Made by a program: the position numbers and the translations under genes
Shown here: one piece after another, positions 15,609 through 24,275 of the stretch
Layout of the letters: each line of letters begins with the position of its first letter
Position numbering within the stretch: the stretch's first letter is position 1
The notes under the pieces: model-generated
Databases searched by the model: none
The model's input: only the letters and a program-made list of their open reading frames with translations
What the model was told of the DNA's origin: nothing
Origin: Thermoactinomyces intermedius
GTDB taxonomy: Bacteria > Bacillota > Bacilli > Thermoactinomycetales > Thermoactinomycetaceae
DNA length: 64,000 nt
Reading direction: 5' to 3' (one strand)
Assembly (NCBI RefSeq): GCF_016055025.1
Contig: NZ_JAECVW010000001.1

Positions 15609-16226
15609 ATGAATAATGTTCCCATTTAAAGCATTGTGATTCCGTTTACAGGGACAACCCTAACACCATGGATCACTTCACATGGAAAGGAATTCAAAAG
15701 GTGTTAACCTTGGATGTGAAATAACAATTTTCCTGGCGGGTAAGATATGCCACGAAGTTGCTGAAATATGGTCTTTCGGGTAACGATTTGGGATCAGAAG
15801 GAGTAAGAGACTTGGATGAAGAGGATCCCACTGAAAAGTGGATTAAAGAAGTTTGTGATTTGACTGTTCATTGAAACCCATAATCAACTTTTACTCTTTT
15901 GCAATGGTTAGAACTTAAAAGGCTTAGAGGATTATTGGGGATTATTAGAAGAAGATGTCTTTCAGGATATCACCATCGATTTATGGTTATGAAGAATTAG
16001 TTGTTGTGTCGTTTGGTATAGAAGAGTCAAATTACGCTATCCGGTACCTCAAACCTCTTATTGACTGGTACCATTAGCTCTGGGGTTGATCGACCTGTTA
16101 GATTATAGAAAATTTTTTCAATTCGCTTTCGGGGCCGCTTTGGGGAGGTGTCGGTCGGGTTTATTGCCGCTTGGTTAGGCATTCCCTCCTTTTCCTATCC
16201 GGTGGCGTTGGCGGGCCCATGCTTTT
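15609..16226. other. Gene debris downstream of the Imm22 gene
   Basis: No intact gene is present. Several short protein-like pieces are visible: GSEGVRDLDEEDPTEKWIKE (stop near 15874), LEDYWGLLEEDVFQDITIDL near 15925-15985, and VVVSFGIEESNYAIRYLKPL near 16000-16070. They look like remains of immunity or toxin genes. Confidence 0.45.
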
Positions 16227-16814
16227 TTGTCTGCGGGGGTGGTCCTGCTGGGGGTCATCAGCGGTTTGATCACCAGTATGTTGACCCCTTTTTTGCCGGT
16301 GATCATTAAAAACAGCGGATTCTCCATTACCAGTGTCGGGGTCCTCATGGCGGTGATCACGTTGGTTTGGGTGATCGTCTCTCCTTTTATTAGTGGAGAA
16401 AAAATCCATCACAGAAAAGTCCTGTTGTTTACCGGATCCCAAATTTTGACTGGTGTGGTGGTTTTGCTTTTGATGGTGAAATTCCCGCCCCTTGTGGTCA
16501 TTGCCATTTTGGTTTTACGATCCGTTTTTTTATCTGTTTCCGTCATTACGGAACAGCTGATTCAATTGGAGATGTTTCCCGCAAACGTCGTCGGTCTGTT
16601 TTTTGGCCTGTCCCAATCCGCTTTTTTCGTCGGAGATGCACTCGGGGGATCGGTGGGAGGATGGCTGTACAGTTATCACATGAATGTTGCCATTCTCGTT
16701 TGCGGTGGGCTGACTTTGCTGAATGCGCTGTTGGTGCCTTTGTTGTTTGCAATCGTCAAAGCCAAAGAAAAACACCGGCTGGTTCATGATCAGTCTTTTC
16801 ATAAGAATGTGTGA
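16227..16814 (+). pseudogene. C-terminal half of an MFS transporter
   Basis: About 195 codons encode six hydrophobic segments typical of the second half of a major facilitator protein (LLGVISGLITSMLTPFLPVI, SVGVLMAVITLVWVIVSPF, FFGLSQSAFFVGDALGGSVG). A 12-helix carrier should be about 400 residues. The N-terminal half is absent; upstream sequence is debris. No good ribosome site precedes the TTG at 16227. Probably a truncated relic at the island edge. Confidence 0.65.
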
Positions 16815-16878
16815 ACTCCATGAAACCGCACAAATGTTGCGGGAGCCGGGTGCACCTTCAGACGTGAAAAACATATGA

Positions 16879-16911
16879 TAAAAAGAGACACCAGCACGGT
16901 GTCTCTTTTTG
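16879..16911 (+). terminator. Terminator after the MFS remnant
   Basis: AAAAAGAGACACC pairs with GGTGTCTCTTTTT around a five-base loop. Confidence 0.85.
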
Positions 16912-17092
16912 AGAGAAGAAAAAAGGGTGTTGAGAATGTGATCTATGTGAGTTGTCCGTCCATACAGAGATGGTTGTCTTCGATGTTCAGAATGGATCTC
17001 TTATGTGATGTTGCTGAAAACGGTACTTTGCAAGTGCCGCTGCGATATTTCCACAGCGATGGCAGCAATCAATATCTGTCCGTATTTCAGAA

Positions 17093-17227
17093 TCAGTAAG
17101 AGAGATCGGCAGTGGACCAGGTTTTGCATTTGGGGCAGCGGACCATGCTGCCGGGAAGTGCTTTGCACACTTCGGTTTTACATTTGTGGCAAATCACTGT
17201 GACGAGCTGGTCTTTTTTTGAGTGCAT
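17093..17227 (-). CDS. 44-residue zinc-ribbon protein
   Basis: This short gene reads ATG at 17227 to TGA at 17093 behind GGGGGGAAG. The product starts MHSKKDQLVTVICHKCKTE and continues GSMVRCPKCKTW. Two CxxC knuckles (CHKC and CPKC) spaced about 15 residues apart make a classic minimal zinc ribbon. Its job is unknown; such proteins often bind nucleic acid or act as small adaptors. It is convergent with nothing nearby and seems monocistronic. Confidence 0.7.
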   Translation of the reverse strand: MHSKKDQLVTVICHKCKTEVCKALPGSMVRCPKCKTWSTADLSY

Positions 17228-17434
17228 GCTGCTTCCCCCCAATCGGGAACGTGACTCCTAACATCGATTGTACATATTTTTATCAATTTGTAAATAATAT
17301 TATAATTTTTCAGTAACCAGTCGTGGGTTTCGAATTTGGTTATCATATTCGGTAAAATAAAAAAGAAATTTGATTTTAAAGAGAAACAAAGAGGCCGTCC
17401 AAAACGGCTGGCCCATTTAAGGCGGGGTGATGAA

Positions 17435-17740
17435 ATGGATGAGAAGTGGATCCGGGTGTTGCTTCATGCGAGCATCTGGTTTGCTCCGGTTTTGGTGCCA
17501 TTGATTGTGTTTTTGTTTGGACACGACCGGGAATTAAAAAGATTGGCTTTGCAAGCATTGGTTTTTCACGGTTCCGTTTTGTCTCTGTTATGGATTTCCA
17601 CCAATTTATTATGGATTCTGATCGGGTTTCCGTTCATCGTGGTTTTCGGCCTGGCGGCTTTTTTTGTTCCGTTGACGGGCATTATTCGTGCAGTGCAAAA
17701 CCGTCCGTTTCAATATCCGGTCATTAAAAAGTGGATTTAA
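17435..17740 (+). CDS. Small membrane protein, DUF4870-like
   Basis: This 101-residue protein has three predicted membrane helices: HASIWFAPVLVPLIVFLF, LALQALVFHGSVLSLLWIS and VVFGLAAFFVPLTGIIRAVQ. The pattern of an N-terminal ASxxFAPxLxPLIVxL followed by FxxxxALQALxF resembles DUF4870 proteins, whose role is unknown. The ATG at 17435 sits behind GGCGGGGTG. The longer frame from 17336 is not preferred because it lacks a ribosome site. Confidence 0.75.
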   Translation: MDEKWIRVLLHASIWFAPVLVPLIVFLFGHDRELKRLALQALVFHGSVLSLLWISTNLLWILIGFPFIVVFGLAAFFVPLTGIIRAVQNRPFQYPVIKKWI

Positions 17741-17841
17741 ATTTTCTTTACCGAATTTGATTTTTAATCAGGGGTGTGGTAATTTAGAAAAGAAGTACAA
17801 ATGGAAATATATACAGATCGATTATGAAAAAAGGAGTAGGA

Positions 17842-18564
17842 ATGGTGAGGAGTTTCAGAAAGCTGTCAATTTGGGGTTTGTTGGTTGCGTTGCTCATGGC
17901 TGCCGGCTGTGGAAACGATGAGAAAGTGGAAGTGCCCAAACAATCCGTCACCGTGATTGACGGGGACACGATAAAAATCAAGTTGAAGAATAAAGAGGAA
18001 ACCGTCCGGCTGCTGTTGGTGGATACGCCGGAAACCAATCATCCTCAGCTGGGAAAACAACCGCTCGGGGAGGAAGCCAAAGCGTTTACCAAACAATTGA
18101 TCGAAAAAGCCAAGAAAATTGAGCTGGAAAAAGAAGAGAACAAAAGAGACAAATACGGACGTTTCCTCGCCTATGTCCATGTGGACGGGAAACTGTTGCA
18201 GGAAGAGTTGGTGAAAAACGGTTTGGCCCGGGTCGCCTATGTGGATGATCCGAAAGCCAAGTATCTGGAAGATCTGAATCAGGCGCAAAAAGAGGCGGAA
18301 AGCAAGAAAGCCGGCATTTGGCAATGGGATCAGTATGTTCAGAAAAACGGATTTAAGGTGGAATCTTTGCAGGATGAAACCAATATTTTTGTTGCAAGCA
18401 AAAACAGCGATGTTTATCACCCGATCGGATGCAAAGCGGTGAAAGACATCAAACCGGACAATATCATTTATTATTATTCCGAACAGGATGCGATGAAAGA
18501 CAAGCGTAAACGCAGTCAGGTGAAAGAATGCTGGGATCATTATCATGAATTGATGGGAAGGTGA
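17842..18564 (+). CDS. Secreted thermonuclease (SNase) lipoprotein
   Basis: This staphylococcal-nuclease-type Ca-dependent nuclease is anchored outside the cell. The 240-residue product has a lipoprotein signal (LLVALLMAAGC, lipobox Cys about residue 24), then an SNase domain at about 35-165: VTVIDGDTIKIKLKNKEETV, RLLLVDTPETNHP, EKEENKRDKYGRFLAYVHVD with catalytic-type Arg/Glu, and LVKNGLARVAYV. A C-terminal region with Cys (HPIGCKAVKDIKPDN ... KECWDHYHEL) follows. ATG 17842 has AAGGAG five bases before it; ATG 17824 lies upstream of that site. spo0M begins six bases downstream, so they are likely co-transcribed. Confidence 0.9.
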   Translation: MVRSFRKLSIWGLLVALLMAAGCGNDEKVEVPKQSVTVIDGDTIKIKLKNKEETVRLLLVDTPETNHPQLGKQPLGEEAKAFTKQLIEKAKKIELEKEENKRDKYGRFLAYVHVDGKLLQEELVKNGLARVAYVDDPKAKYLEDLNQAQKEAESKKAGIWQWDQYVQKNGFKVESLQDETNIFVASKNSDVYHPIGCKAVKDIKPDNIIYYYSEQDAMKDKRKRSQVKECWDHYHELMGR

Positions 18565-18570
18565 TGAAAC

Positions 18571-19515
18571 GTGTTGAAGGATCTGATGGCCCGGTTTGGC
18601 AAAGGGGCGGCCAAAGTGGATTTGGTGTTGGATCAGAGCCGGTTCCAATTGGGGGACACCGTGGAAGGAAAATTGCTCATTCATGGCGGCGAGGTTGAAC
18701 AAAAGATCAACAAGATTGATGTGAAGCTGGAAGTCATCATCCGGCACGGGGATACGGATCATGTTCATACCATCACATCGATTCCCTTTTATGAATCATT
18801 TACCATCCGCCCCGGCGAAACCAGGGAATTTCCGTTTGCATACCAATTGCCTTATGACCTTTTGATTTCAGGAAACTACGTCACCTATTATTTTCACACC
18901 GATTTGGATATTGCCGGCGGGGTGGATCAAAAGGATCGCGATTACATAGAAATCCTTTGTCCCGCGCCATTGCAAAAAGTGCTTGACGCTTTGGGCCAAT
19001 TGGGTTTCAGGGAAAAGCATGACTCCAGGGAGTTTAACGGACGGGTGCAGGAATTTGAACTTTTCCCGACCGGTTTCTTGCAGGGGCAAGCGGAAGAATT
19101 GGAGTTTGTCGCCGCCGTTCAGCCGGACGGAATCCGGTTGTTGCTGGAACTGGAATTTTACTCTTCTTTTGGAGGCAAACAAGAGGTCAAACGGGAAGTT
19201 TTCATTTCCAATGAAGAATTGGAGCCGGAGTCTGAGTTGGTCGGGCGGCTGCAGCAAATTTTGAGCGAAATGGCGGAGGCGCAAGGCGGATATCATGGAA
19301 GCTTTTCTCATGAACCGGTTTACCATGAACACAGCCACGGCCACAGCCATGGTTCTTCCGGATTGGCCGGAGCCATTGGCGGCTTTGCAGCCGGCATGAT
19401 CGGCGGGATGATCATGAATGAAGTGATTGATGAATTGATGGATGACGACGATGATGACGACGACGATGATGATGCATTGGAAGAATTGGAAGATTTCTTC
19501 GAAGATGAAGATTAA
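18571..19515 (+). CDS. spo0M: Spo0M-like sporulation-control protein with extended tail
   Basis: Spo0M is an arrestin-like protein that affects sporulation onset. The 314-residue product opens with GAAKVDLVLDQSRFQLGDTV and has two beta-sandwich halves (about 15-130 and 135-245). Unlike the ~258-residue B. subtilis protein, it carries an unusual tail: a His-rich stretch (HEHSHGHSHG), a hydrophobic glycine zipper (GLAGAIGGFAAGMIGGMIMN), then a run of Asp (about 11) and more acids. The tail could allow membrane or metal contact. GTG start behind AAGGTGATG. Its SNase neighbour is six bases upstream. Confidence 0.88.
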   Translation: MLKDLMARFGKGAAKVDLVLDQSRFQLGDTVEGKLLIHGGEVEQKINKIDVKLEVIIRHGDTDHVHTITSIPFYESFTIRPGETREFPFAYQLPYDLLISGNYVTYYFHTDLDIAGGVDQKDRDYIEILCPAPLQKVLDALGQLGFREKHDSREFNGRVQEFELFPTGFLQGQAEELEFVAAVQPDGIRLLLELEFYSSFGGKQEVKREVFISNEELEPESELVGRLQQILSEMAEAQGGYHGSFSHEPVYHEHSHGHSHGSSGLAGAIGGFAAGMIGGMIMNEVIDELMDDDDDDDDDDDALEELEDFFEDED

Positions 19516-19562
19516 TCCAAAAAGTGATGAATGACCCGGTGGTTGTTCATCACTTTTTTTAT
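19516..19562 (+). terminator. Terminator after spo0M
   Basis: The stem AAAAAGTGATGAA/TTCATCACTTTTT is followed by a T run. Confidence 0.85.
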
Positions 19563-19629
19563 TTCCGGGCGGTTCTAAGTGGAAGAAATCGGAAGAAAGA
19601 ATATCATAAAATGATAATGATAGAATTTA

Positions 19630-19729
19630 AGATTGACAGATTTCAACCGGAGCAGCAGGGTTTATTTTTTGTTGTGAAGAATTAATTCTAATGGAGAATG
19701 AATTATCTGAATGTTGCGTCTGTCAATCT
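19630..19729 (+). promoter_or_regulatory. Inverted repeat in the amidase leader
   Basis: AGATTGACAGA (19630-19640) is the exact inverse of TCTGTCAATCT (19719-19729), ending six bases before the amidase ribosome site. In RNA it would form an 11-bp stem closing a 78-base loop. Confidence 0.35.
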
Positions 19730-19747
19730 GTTTCAGGGGGGATGCCG

Positions 19748-20449
19748 ATGAGCGTGTATGTTGTGATTGACCCGGGGCACGGCGGGAAAGACCCGGGGGC
19801 CAGTGCCCATGGATTGGCGGAAAAAGATGTGGTTCTTCAAATTTCCAAAAAAATGAATGATTATTTTGGGGAGTATAAAGGGGTTACAGTTTCCCTGACC
19901 CGTTGGGATGACCGTTATCTGGATTTGAATGAGCGGGCCGATTTTGCCAATGCAAGAAACTGTGATCTCTTTTTGTCGATTCATATCAATTCGGCCAGCT
20001 CTTCGCAAGCAGAGGGATTCGAAACGTATATTCACCCGGACGCCGCATCCAAAACCAAGAATCATCAAAATCAACTTCATTCGACTATCACCAATTATTT
20101 ATCCCGATACCAAATCAAAGACCGGGGCAAAAAGCAAGCAAACTTTGCGGTGCTTCGCAATACAAAGATGCCGGCCATATTGATTGAAAATCTTTTTATC
20201 ACCAATGAAAGGGAAAATCAATTATTAAAAGACGGCAAGTTTATCGATGGTTTGGCCCAATCCATTGTGGAAGGGGTTGCCCGCATTTACGGTTTGGAAA
20301 AGAAAAAAACGGAACCAAAACCGATGTACCGCATTACGGTGAATGGAAAAGTGATCTGTGACACAGCGTATGAATCGAAAATCACGGAAGCCGTTCTCGA
20401 GGCGGTGAGAAAAGGAGCCGACGAAATTCAATTGAACAAATTGACTTAA
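19748..20449 (+). CDS. N-acetylmuramoyl-L-alanine amidase (Amidase_3)
   Basis: This Zn-dependent enzyme cleaves the bond between muramic acid and the peptide stem of peptidoglycan. The 233-residue product begins MSVYVVIDPGHGGKDPG, with the first Zn His in DPGHGG. It also has a Glu in AEKDVV, the second His in LFLSIHINSA and the catalytic Glu in AILIENLFITNERE. From about residue 190 a 40-residue module follows (YRITVNGKVICDTAYESKIT), probably a small SPOR-like wall-binding unit. There is no signal peptide, as in mother-cell CwlC/CwlV-type sporulation amidases. ATG 19748 follows a G-rich site; ATG 19742 is also possible. Confidence 0.9.
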   Translation: MSVYVVIDPGHGGKDPGASAHGLAEKDVVLQISKKMNDYFGEYKGVTVSLTRWDDRYLDLNERADFANARNCDLFLSIHINSASSSQAEGFETYIHPDAASKTKNHQNQLHSTITNYLSRYQIKDRGKKQANFAVLRNTKMPAILIENLFITNERENQLLKDGKFIDGLAQSIVEGVARIYGLEKKKTEPKPMYRITVNGKVICDTAYESKITEAVLEAVRKGADEIQLNKLT

Positions 20450-20454
20450 AGAAA

Positions 20455-20484
20455 GGGAAGGAGGATGCATTCCTCCTTCTTTAA
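20455..20484 (+). terminator. Terminator after the amidase gene
   Basis: AAGGAGGA pairs with TCCTCCTT around TGCA, followed by Ts. Confidence 0.8.
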
Positions 20485-20664
20485 TTCTGTTGATCATATC
20501 CGGGAGATATTCTGAATAGAAATAATCATATCTATTTTGCATATATATGATCTTTTATAATAAAATATTTTAAAATATTGAAAGAGAAAAGAGATCTATT
20601 GGACAAGGCTTCGGATGGAAGGATGGAGCAATTGTTCAGACCGTGGGTCGTGGAGGTGTACCGG

Positions 20665-21906
20665 ATGAATAAATTGTTGAAAAATATGACTTTTCAAGTT
20701 CTGTCGGCCATTTTCGCAGGGATCTTGCTGGGGGTCTTTGTTCCGGATGTTGCCAAAATGATGAAACCATTGGGAGAAATGTTTATCAACATGGTAAAAA
20801 TGGTGATTGCCCCGTTAATATTTTTTACCATCGTACTTGGCATTGCCAAAATGGGAGACATGAAAAAAGTGGGCAGGGTCGGGGGAAAAGCGCTGATCTA
20901 TTTTGAAATCGTTACCACGTTTGCTTTGGCGATCGGACTGATTGTTGCCAATTGGGTGGAACCCGGTGAAGGAGTGAACATTCATGCAACCCAAGCTGAA
21001 AGCGACCAAGTGAGTGAATACGCCCACGAAGGGGAAAAAATGAAGTTATCCGATTTCATCATTCATATCATTCCGTCCAATGCAGTGGAAGCTTTCGCGA
21101 AGGGGGATATCTTGCAAGTTGTTTTCTTTGCGGTTTTGTTCGGGTTTGCCCTCGTTTTGCTGGGAGAGCCGGGAAAGCCTGTGATTGATTTGTTTGACCG
21201 GATTTCCAACGTATTCTTTAAAATCGTGAACATCGTGATGAAAGCGGCTCCGGCGGGGGCATTCGGGGCGATGGCTTTCACCATCGGAAATTATGGTTTG
21301 GCGACGTTGATTCCGCTTGGAAAATTGATGTTGTCGGTTTATGCAACCATGTTTTTGTTTGTGTTTGTGATCCTGAATTTGATTTGCAAAATGTACGGTT
21401 TCAGTCTCCTGAAATATTTAAAATATATCAAGGAAGAGTTGCTGATTGTGCTCGGCACCTCTTCGTCGGAATCGGTCTTGCCGCAAATGATGAAAAAAAT
21501 GGAGAAGGCAGGGTGTTCGAAATCAGTGGTCGGCTTGGTCATTCCGACCGGCTATTCCTTTAATTTGGACGGAACCAGCATTTATTTGACCATGGCGGTT
21601 GTGTTTTTGGCACAGGTCAGCGGAGTGGATTTGACCCTGACCCAGGAGCTGACCATCCTGGCCATTTTGATGTTGACATCCAAAGGGGCCGCCACCGTAA
21701 CCGGGGGAGGGTTCATTGTTTTGGCTTCCACCCTGAGCGCCATGCAAGTGATTCCCATGGAAGGCTTGGCGCTGTTGTTGGGAGTGGACCGGTTCATGTC
21801 TGAAGCACGGGCCATTGTCAATATGATCGGAAACGGGATTGCCACATTGGTGGTGGCCAAAAGTGAAAAAGAGTATCATCCGGACGGAGAAGATACGTTG
21901 AAATGA
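20665..21906 (+). CDS. Cation/C4-dicarboxylate (DctA/GltP-type) symporter
   Basis: This DAACS-family secondary transporter takes up dicarboxylates or acidic amino acids with protons or sodium. The 413-residue protein has about eight helices and two re-entrant hairpins. The signatures GTSSSESVLPQMMKKMEKAG (first hairpin, serine-rich) and PTGYSFNLDGTSIYLTMAVV (helix 7) are closest to DctA, so dicarboxylates such as succinate or malate are the likely substrate. The start at ATG 20665 is supported by GGAGGTG; an open frame from 20578 lacks one. Substrate is inference. Confidence 0.9.
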   Translation: MNKLLKNMTFQVLSAIFAGILLGVFVPDVAKMMKPLGEMFINMVKMVIAPLIFFTIVLGIAKMGDMKKVGRVGGKALIYFEIVTTFALAIGLIVANWVEPGEGVNIHATQAESDQVSEYAHEGEKMKLSDFIIHIIPSNAVEAFAKGDILQVVFFAVLFGFALVLLGEPGKPVIDLFDRISNVFFKIVNIVMKAAPAGAFGAMAFTIGNYGLATLIPLGKLMLSVYATMFLFVFVILNLICKMYGFSLLKYLKYIKEELLIVLGTSSSESVLPQMMKKMEKAGCSKSVVGLVIPTGYSFNLDGTSIYLTMAVVFLAQVSGVDLTLTQELTILAILMLTSKGAATVTGGGFIVLASTLSAMQVIPMEGLALLLGVDRFMSEARAIVNMIGNGIATLVVAKSEKEYHPDGEDTLK

Positions 21907-21910
21907 GAGA

Positions 21911-21941
21911 AAAACCACACCTTAAAAAGGTGTGGTTTCTT
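21911..21941. terminator. Bidirectional terminator between dctA and R2lox genes
   Basis: AAACCACACCTT/AAGGTGTGGTTT forms a strong stem between convergent genes. Confidence 0.85.
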
Positions 21942-21942
21942 G

Positions 21943-22833
21943 TTACAACCCGTCAGCAGAGAGGGCATCCGGAGAGGTGGGATCGAATGTGCCGTTTTTG
22001 GCCCGGGACAATATCTCGATCCGGACGTTGATTTGTTTTTCGGCAAAGCGCCGGATTTTTTTCATATCCACTCCCAGCGGGCTGATTCCTTCCTGATAGC
22101 GGGATACAATTTCCATCCCGTATGGCGCCAGTTCTTCCATTTTTTTGACGAACCGGTCAAACAGGGAAGGTTTTTCGTGAATCAACCGTTGCAAGAGATA
22201 GGTGCCATAGCTGATATGGCGCGATTCGTCCAATTTCAAATAACCGATTCCTTCCATCAACCCCGGCATCAGACCGGATTTGTCCAGCCCTTCATGGAAA
22301 CTGGCGTAACCGGTTTCCGCCAACACGCCTTCCACAAACATGTTGTAAGTGGTGGCGGCATCCACGATCGCTTCGGGTGAAGCATCATGCAACAAGCGGT
22401 TCATGGATTCCGGAAGCATTTCGTTGAAAATTTTGCGGTATGCAGGGGAATGGTACCGGGAAAGATCACCGGTTTCCCCGATTTCATTGAGAAACAGCCG
22501 GAAAAATTCCGTATGTTTGGCTTCATCGAATAAAAATGTCGTCAGATACATTTCCTCTTCCAGGCGCCCTTCTTTGGCGATGACCATGATCAGAGGCAGC
22601 AAATCAACGGTGACCGCCTCTTCTCCGGCCAAAAAACTGGAAGACCGTGCCCGGATTTCTTCTCTTTGTTGTTCGGTCATCCGTTCCCAATCTTTTTTGT
22701 CCTTCGAAAAGTCGATGGACCCCGGGTTCCATGTACCGGCACGTTTGGCTTTTTGATAAAGCTGATAAGGAAATGAATCAATCTGGAGACCTCCCGGACG
22801 GGTTGACTGGAATTCCTTGCGCATGTGTCGCAT
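21943..22833 (-). CDS. R2-like ligand-binding oxidase (R2lox)
   Basis: This is a ferritin-like Mn/Fe protein related to class I ribonucleotide reductase R2, but not an RNR subunit. Length is 296 residues. Metal ligands fit the Geobacillus R2lox pattern: Glu71 in LAGEEAVTVDLLP, Glu104 and His107 in DEAKHTEFF, Glu168 in MFVEGVLAETGYA, Glu203 and His206 in KLDESRHISYG. The residues that form the Val-Tyr ether crosslink are present (Val74 and Tyr163). Known R2lox proteins oxidise C-H bonds, but the natural substrate is unknown. It lies 15 bases behind an iron-type alcohol dehydrogenase in one operon, which may hint at an alcohol or aldehyde product. Confidence 0.93.
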   Translation of the reverse strand: MRHMRKEFQSTRPGGLQIDSFPYQLYQKAKRAGTWNPGSIDFSKDKKDWERMTEQQREEIRARSSSFLAGEEAVTVDLLPLIMVIAKEGRLEEEMYLTTFLFDEAKHTEFFRLFLNEIGETGDLSRYHSPAYRKIFNEMLPESMNRLLHDASPEAIVDAATTYNMFVEGVLAETGYASFHEGLDKSGLMPGLMEGIGYLKLDESRHISYGTYLLQRLIHEKPSLFDRFVKKMEELAPYGMEIVSRYQEGISPLGVDMKKIRRFAEKQINVRIEILSRAKNGTFDPTSPDALSADGL

Positions 22834-22848
22834 TACCTCCTTTGCATT

Positions 22849-24027
22849 TCAAGCGTTGATGGGTTGGTCAAAAACTTCACGAACGATCCTTAAGATGATC
22901 TCATCAGGAATCGGATAAATCCCTGCCGGATCCTGTTTTACCAGCGAAACCAATTCCTGCCCGAGTTCAGGGGTGAAATGCCAATCAGCAAATGTATCCG
23001 GCAATCCCACGCCTTTTCGGAATTCTCTCAGGAACCCGGTGACGTCATCAAGCGTCGGTGGAACGCCGATGATTTTGGAAAATGATTCGATTCGCGGCTG
23101 ATAGAATGCGGGAAGGGCTTCCATGACAACAGGCAACAAGACCGCATTGGCCAGCCCGTGCGGAATCCCGAACCGGGCGCCGAGGGCATGGGACAAATTG
23201 TGAACGGGAATGGCTGTCAACGTGTAACAAAAAGCGATAATGGCCAATGAACTGGCAATCAGCATTTGTTCACGGGCTTCGAGATGGTCTCCTTTTTCCA
23301 CCGCCACCGGAAGGTGTTTTAAAATCATTTGCATGGATTGGATGGCGAACGCATCCGTGTACGGATGAGCGGTCGGTGAAAAAAAGGCTTCCACGGCATG
23401 GGTGAGTGCATCCATTCCGGTTGCAGCCGTCATTTTGGGCGGCAAACTGACAGTCAGCTCCGGATCGAGAATCGCAATATCGGCAGCGATATAGGGATGA
23501 AACAGATTGGCTTTTTTCTGATATTTCTCATGAAAGATGACAGCCACCGGAGAGACTTCGGAACCCGTGCCGGCCGTGGTCGGGATGGCAATATGCGGAA
23601 CCGGAACGGGTTTTGCTTTCGGCGGGGTTATTTTTACAGCCGGTTGAAGGACTTCGTGAATCTCCTGTTTCCCCAAATGCAAAAGCCATTTGACTCCTTT
23701 GACGGTATCCAGGACACTCCCGCCTCCCAAAGCGATGAGTGCATTCGCTTGGCGGTCCCGGAAAAATTCGGCCGCATGATTGATCTTTTCCCCTTTGGCG
23801 TCTTGCTCGATTTCATCGAATATTCCGACCAATTCAACAGGTTTTGCCGTCTGCTCCAGGATCTTTTTGATTTTTTCCGTGACGCCGGCTCGGGTCAAAC
23901 CTTTGTCGGTGAAAAGGACCACCCGTTTTCCTCCCAGTCCGTACACGAATTCAGCCAAACGGGAACTAGTCCCTGCACCGATGTGGACTTGGGAATGGAG
24001 AAAAAATTGGAAGGAAGAAGAAGTCAT
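22849..24027 (-). CDS. Iron-containing alcohol dehydrogenase
   Basis: This 392-residue NAD(P)-dependent group III alcohol dehydrogenase contains the NAD loop GGGSVLDTVKG (about residue 100) and IPTTAGTGSEVSPVAV. Metal ligands are expected in MDALTHAVEAFF and in IPVHNLSHALGARFGIPHG near residues 265-285. The substrate cannot be read from sequence. It is the first gene of a two-gene minus-strand operon with the R2lox gene. Confidence 0.92.
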   Translation of the reverse strand: MTSSSFQFFLHSQVHIGAGTSSRLAEFVYGLGGKRVVLFTDKGLTRAGVTEKIKKILEQTAKPVELVGIFDEIEQDAKGEKINHAAEFFRDRQANALIALGGGSVLDTVKGVKWLLHLGKQEIHEVLQPAVKITPPKAKPVPVPHIAIPTTAGTGSEVSPVAVIFHEKYQKKANLFHPYIAADIAILDPELTVSLPPKMTAATGMDALTHAVEAFFSPTAHPYTDAFAIQSMQMILKHLPVAVEKGDHLEAREQMLIASSLAIIAFCYTLTAIPVHNLSHALGARFGIPHGLANAVLLPVVMEALPAFYQPRIESFSKIIGVPPTLDDVTGFLREFRKGVGLPDTFADWHFTPELGQELVSLVKQDPAGIYPIPDEIILRIVREVFDQPINA

Positions 24028-24275
24028 TTTTTCACCCCTGTATGTGTTATATTGATAAAAACAAATGAATATTTAAAAGGATCGGTCGGCCTGTGGCTTA
24101 TAAAAGTATCCTCCCTTTTTTATTATACAATGTTTTCTTTTTTGAAAGCGATTAATATTTAATAAGATTCTAATTGTCTTACATTAATATTTGTAAGATA
24201 TTTAGAAATATATTTGTTTAGATTATAATGTTTGTAATGGAGAGGTTAGACTTTTTTCGCGAAAGGAGTACAGGT
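24028..24275. other. Divergent promoter region between adh and pyc
   Basis: An AT-rich interval without a gene separates the divergent adh-R2lox operon and pyc, so it must hold both promoters. GAAAGGAG at 24261-24268 is the pyc ribosome site. Confidence 0.5.

Noticed and set aside
16875..17099. 74-codon plus-strand frame
   Set aside because: It begins inside a terminator hairpin and has no recognisable protein features; the zinc-ribbon gene on the other strand starts just beyond it.
19608..19624. Possible Fur box (ATGATAATGATAG)
   Set aside because: Only part of the 19-base consensus is present and the downstream amidase is not an iron gene.
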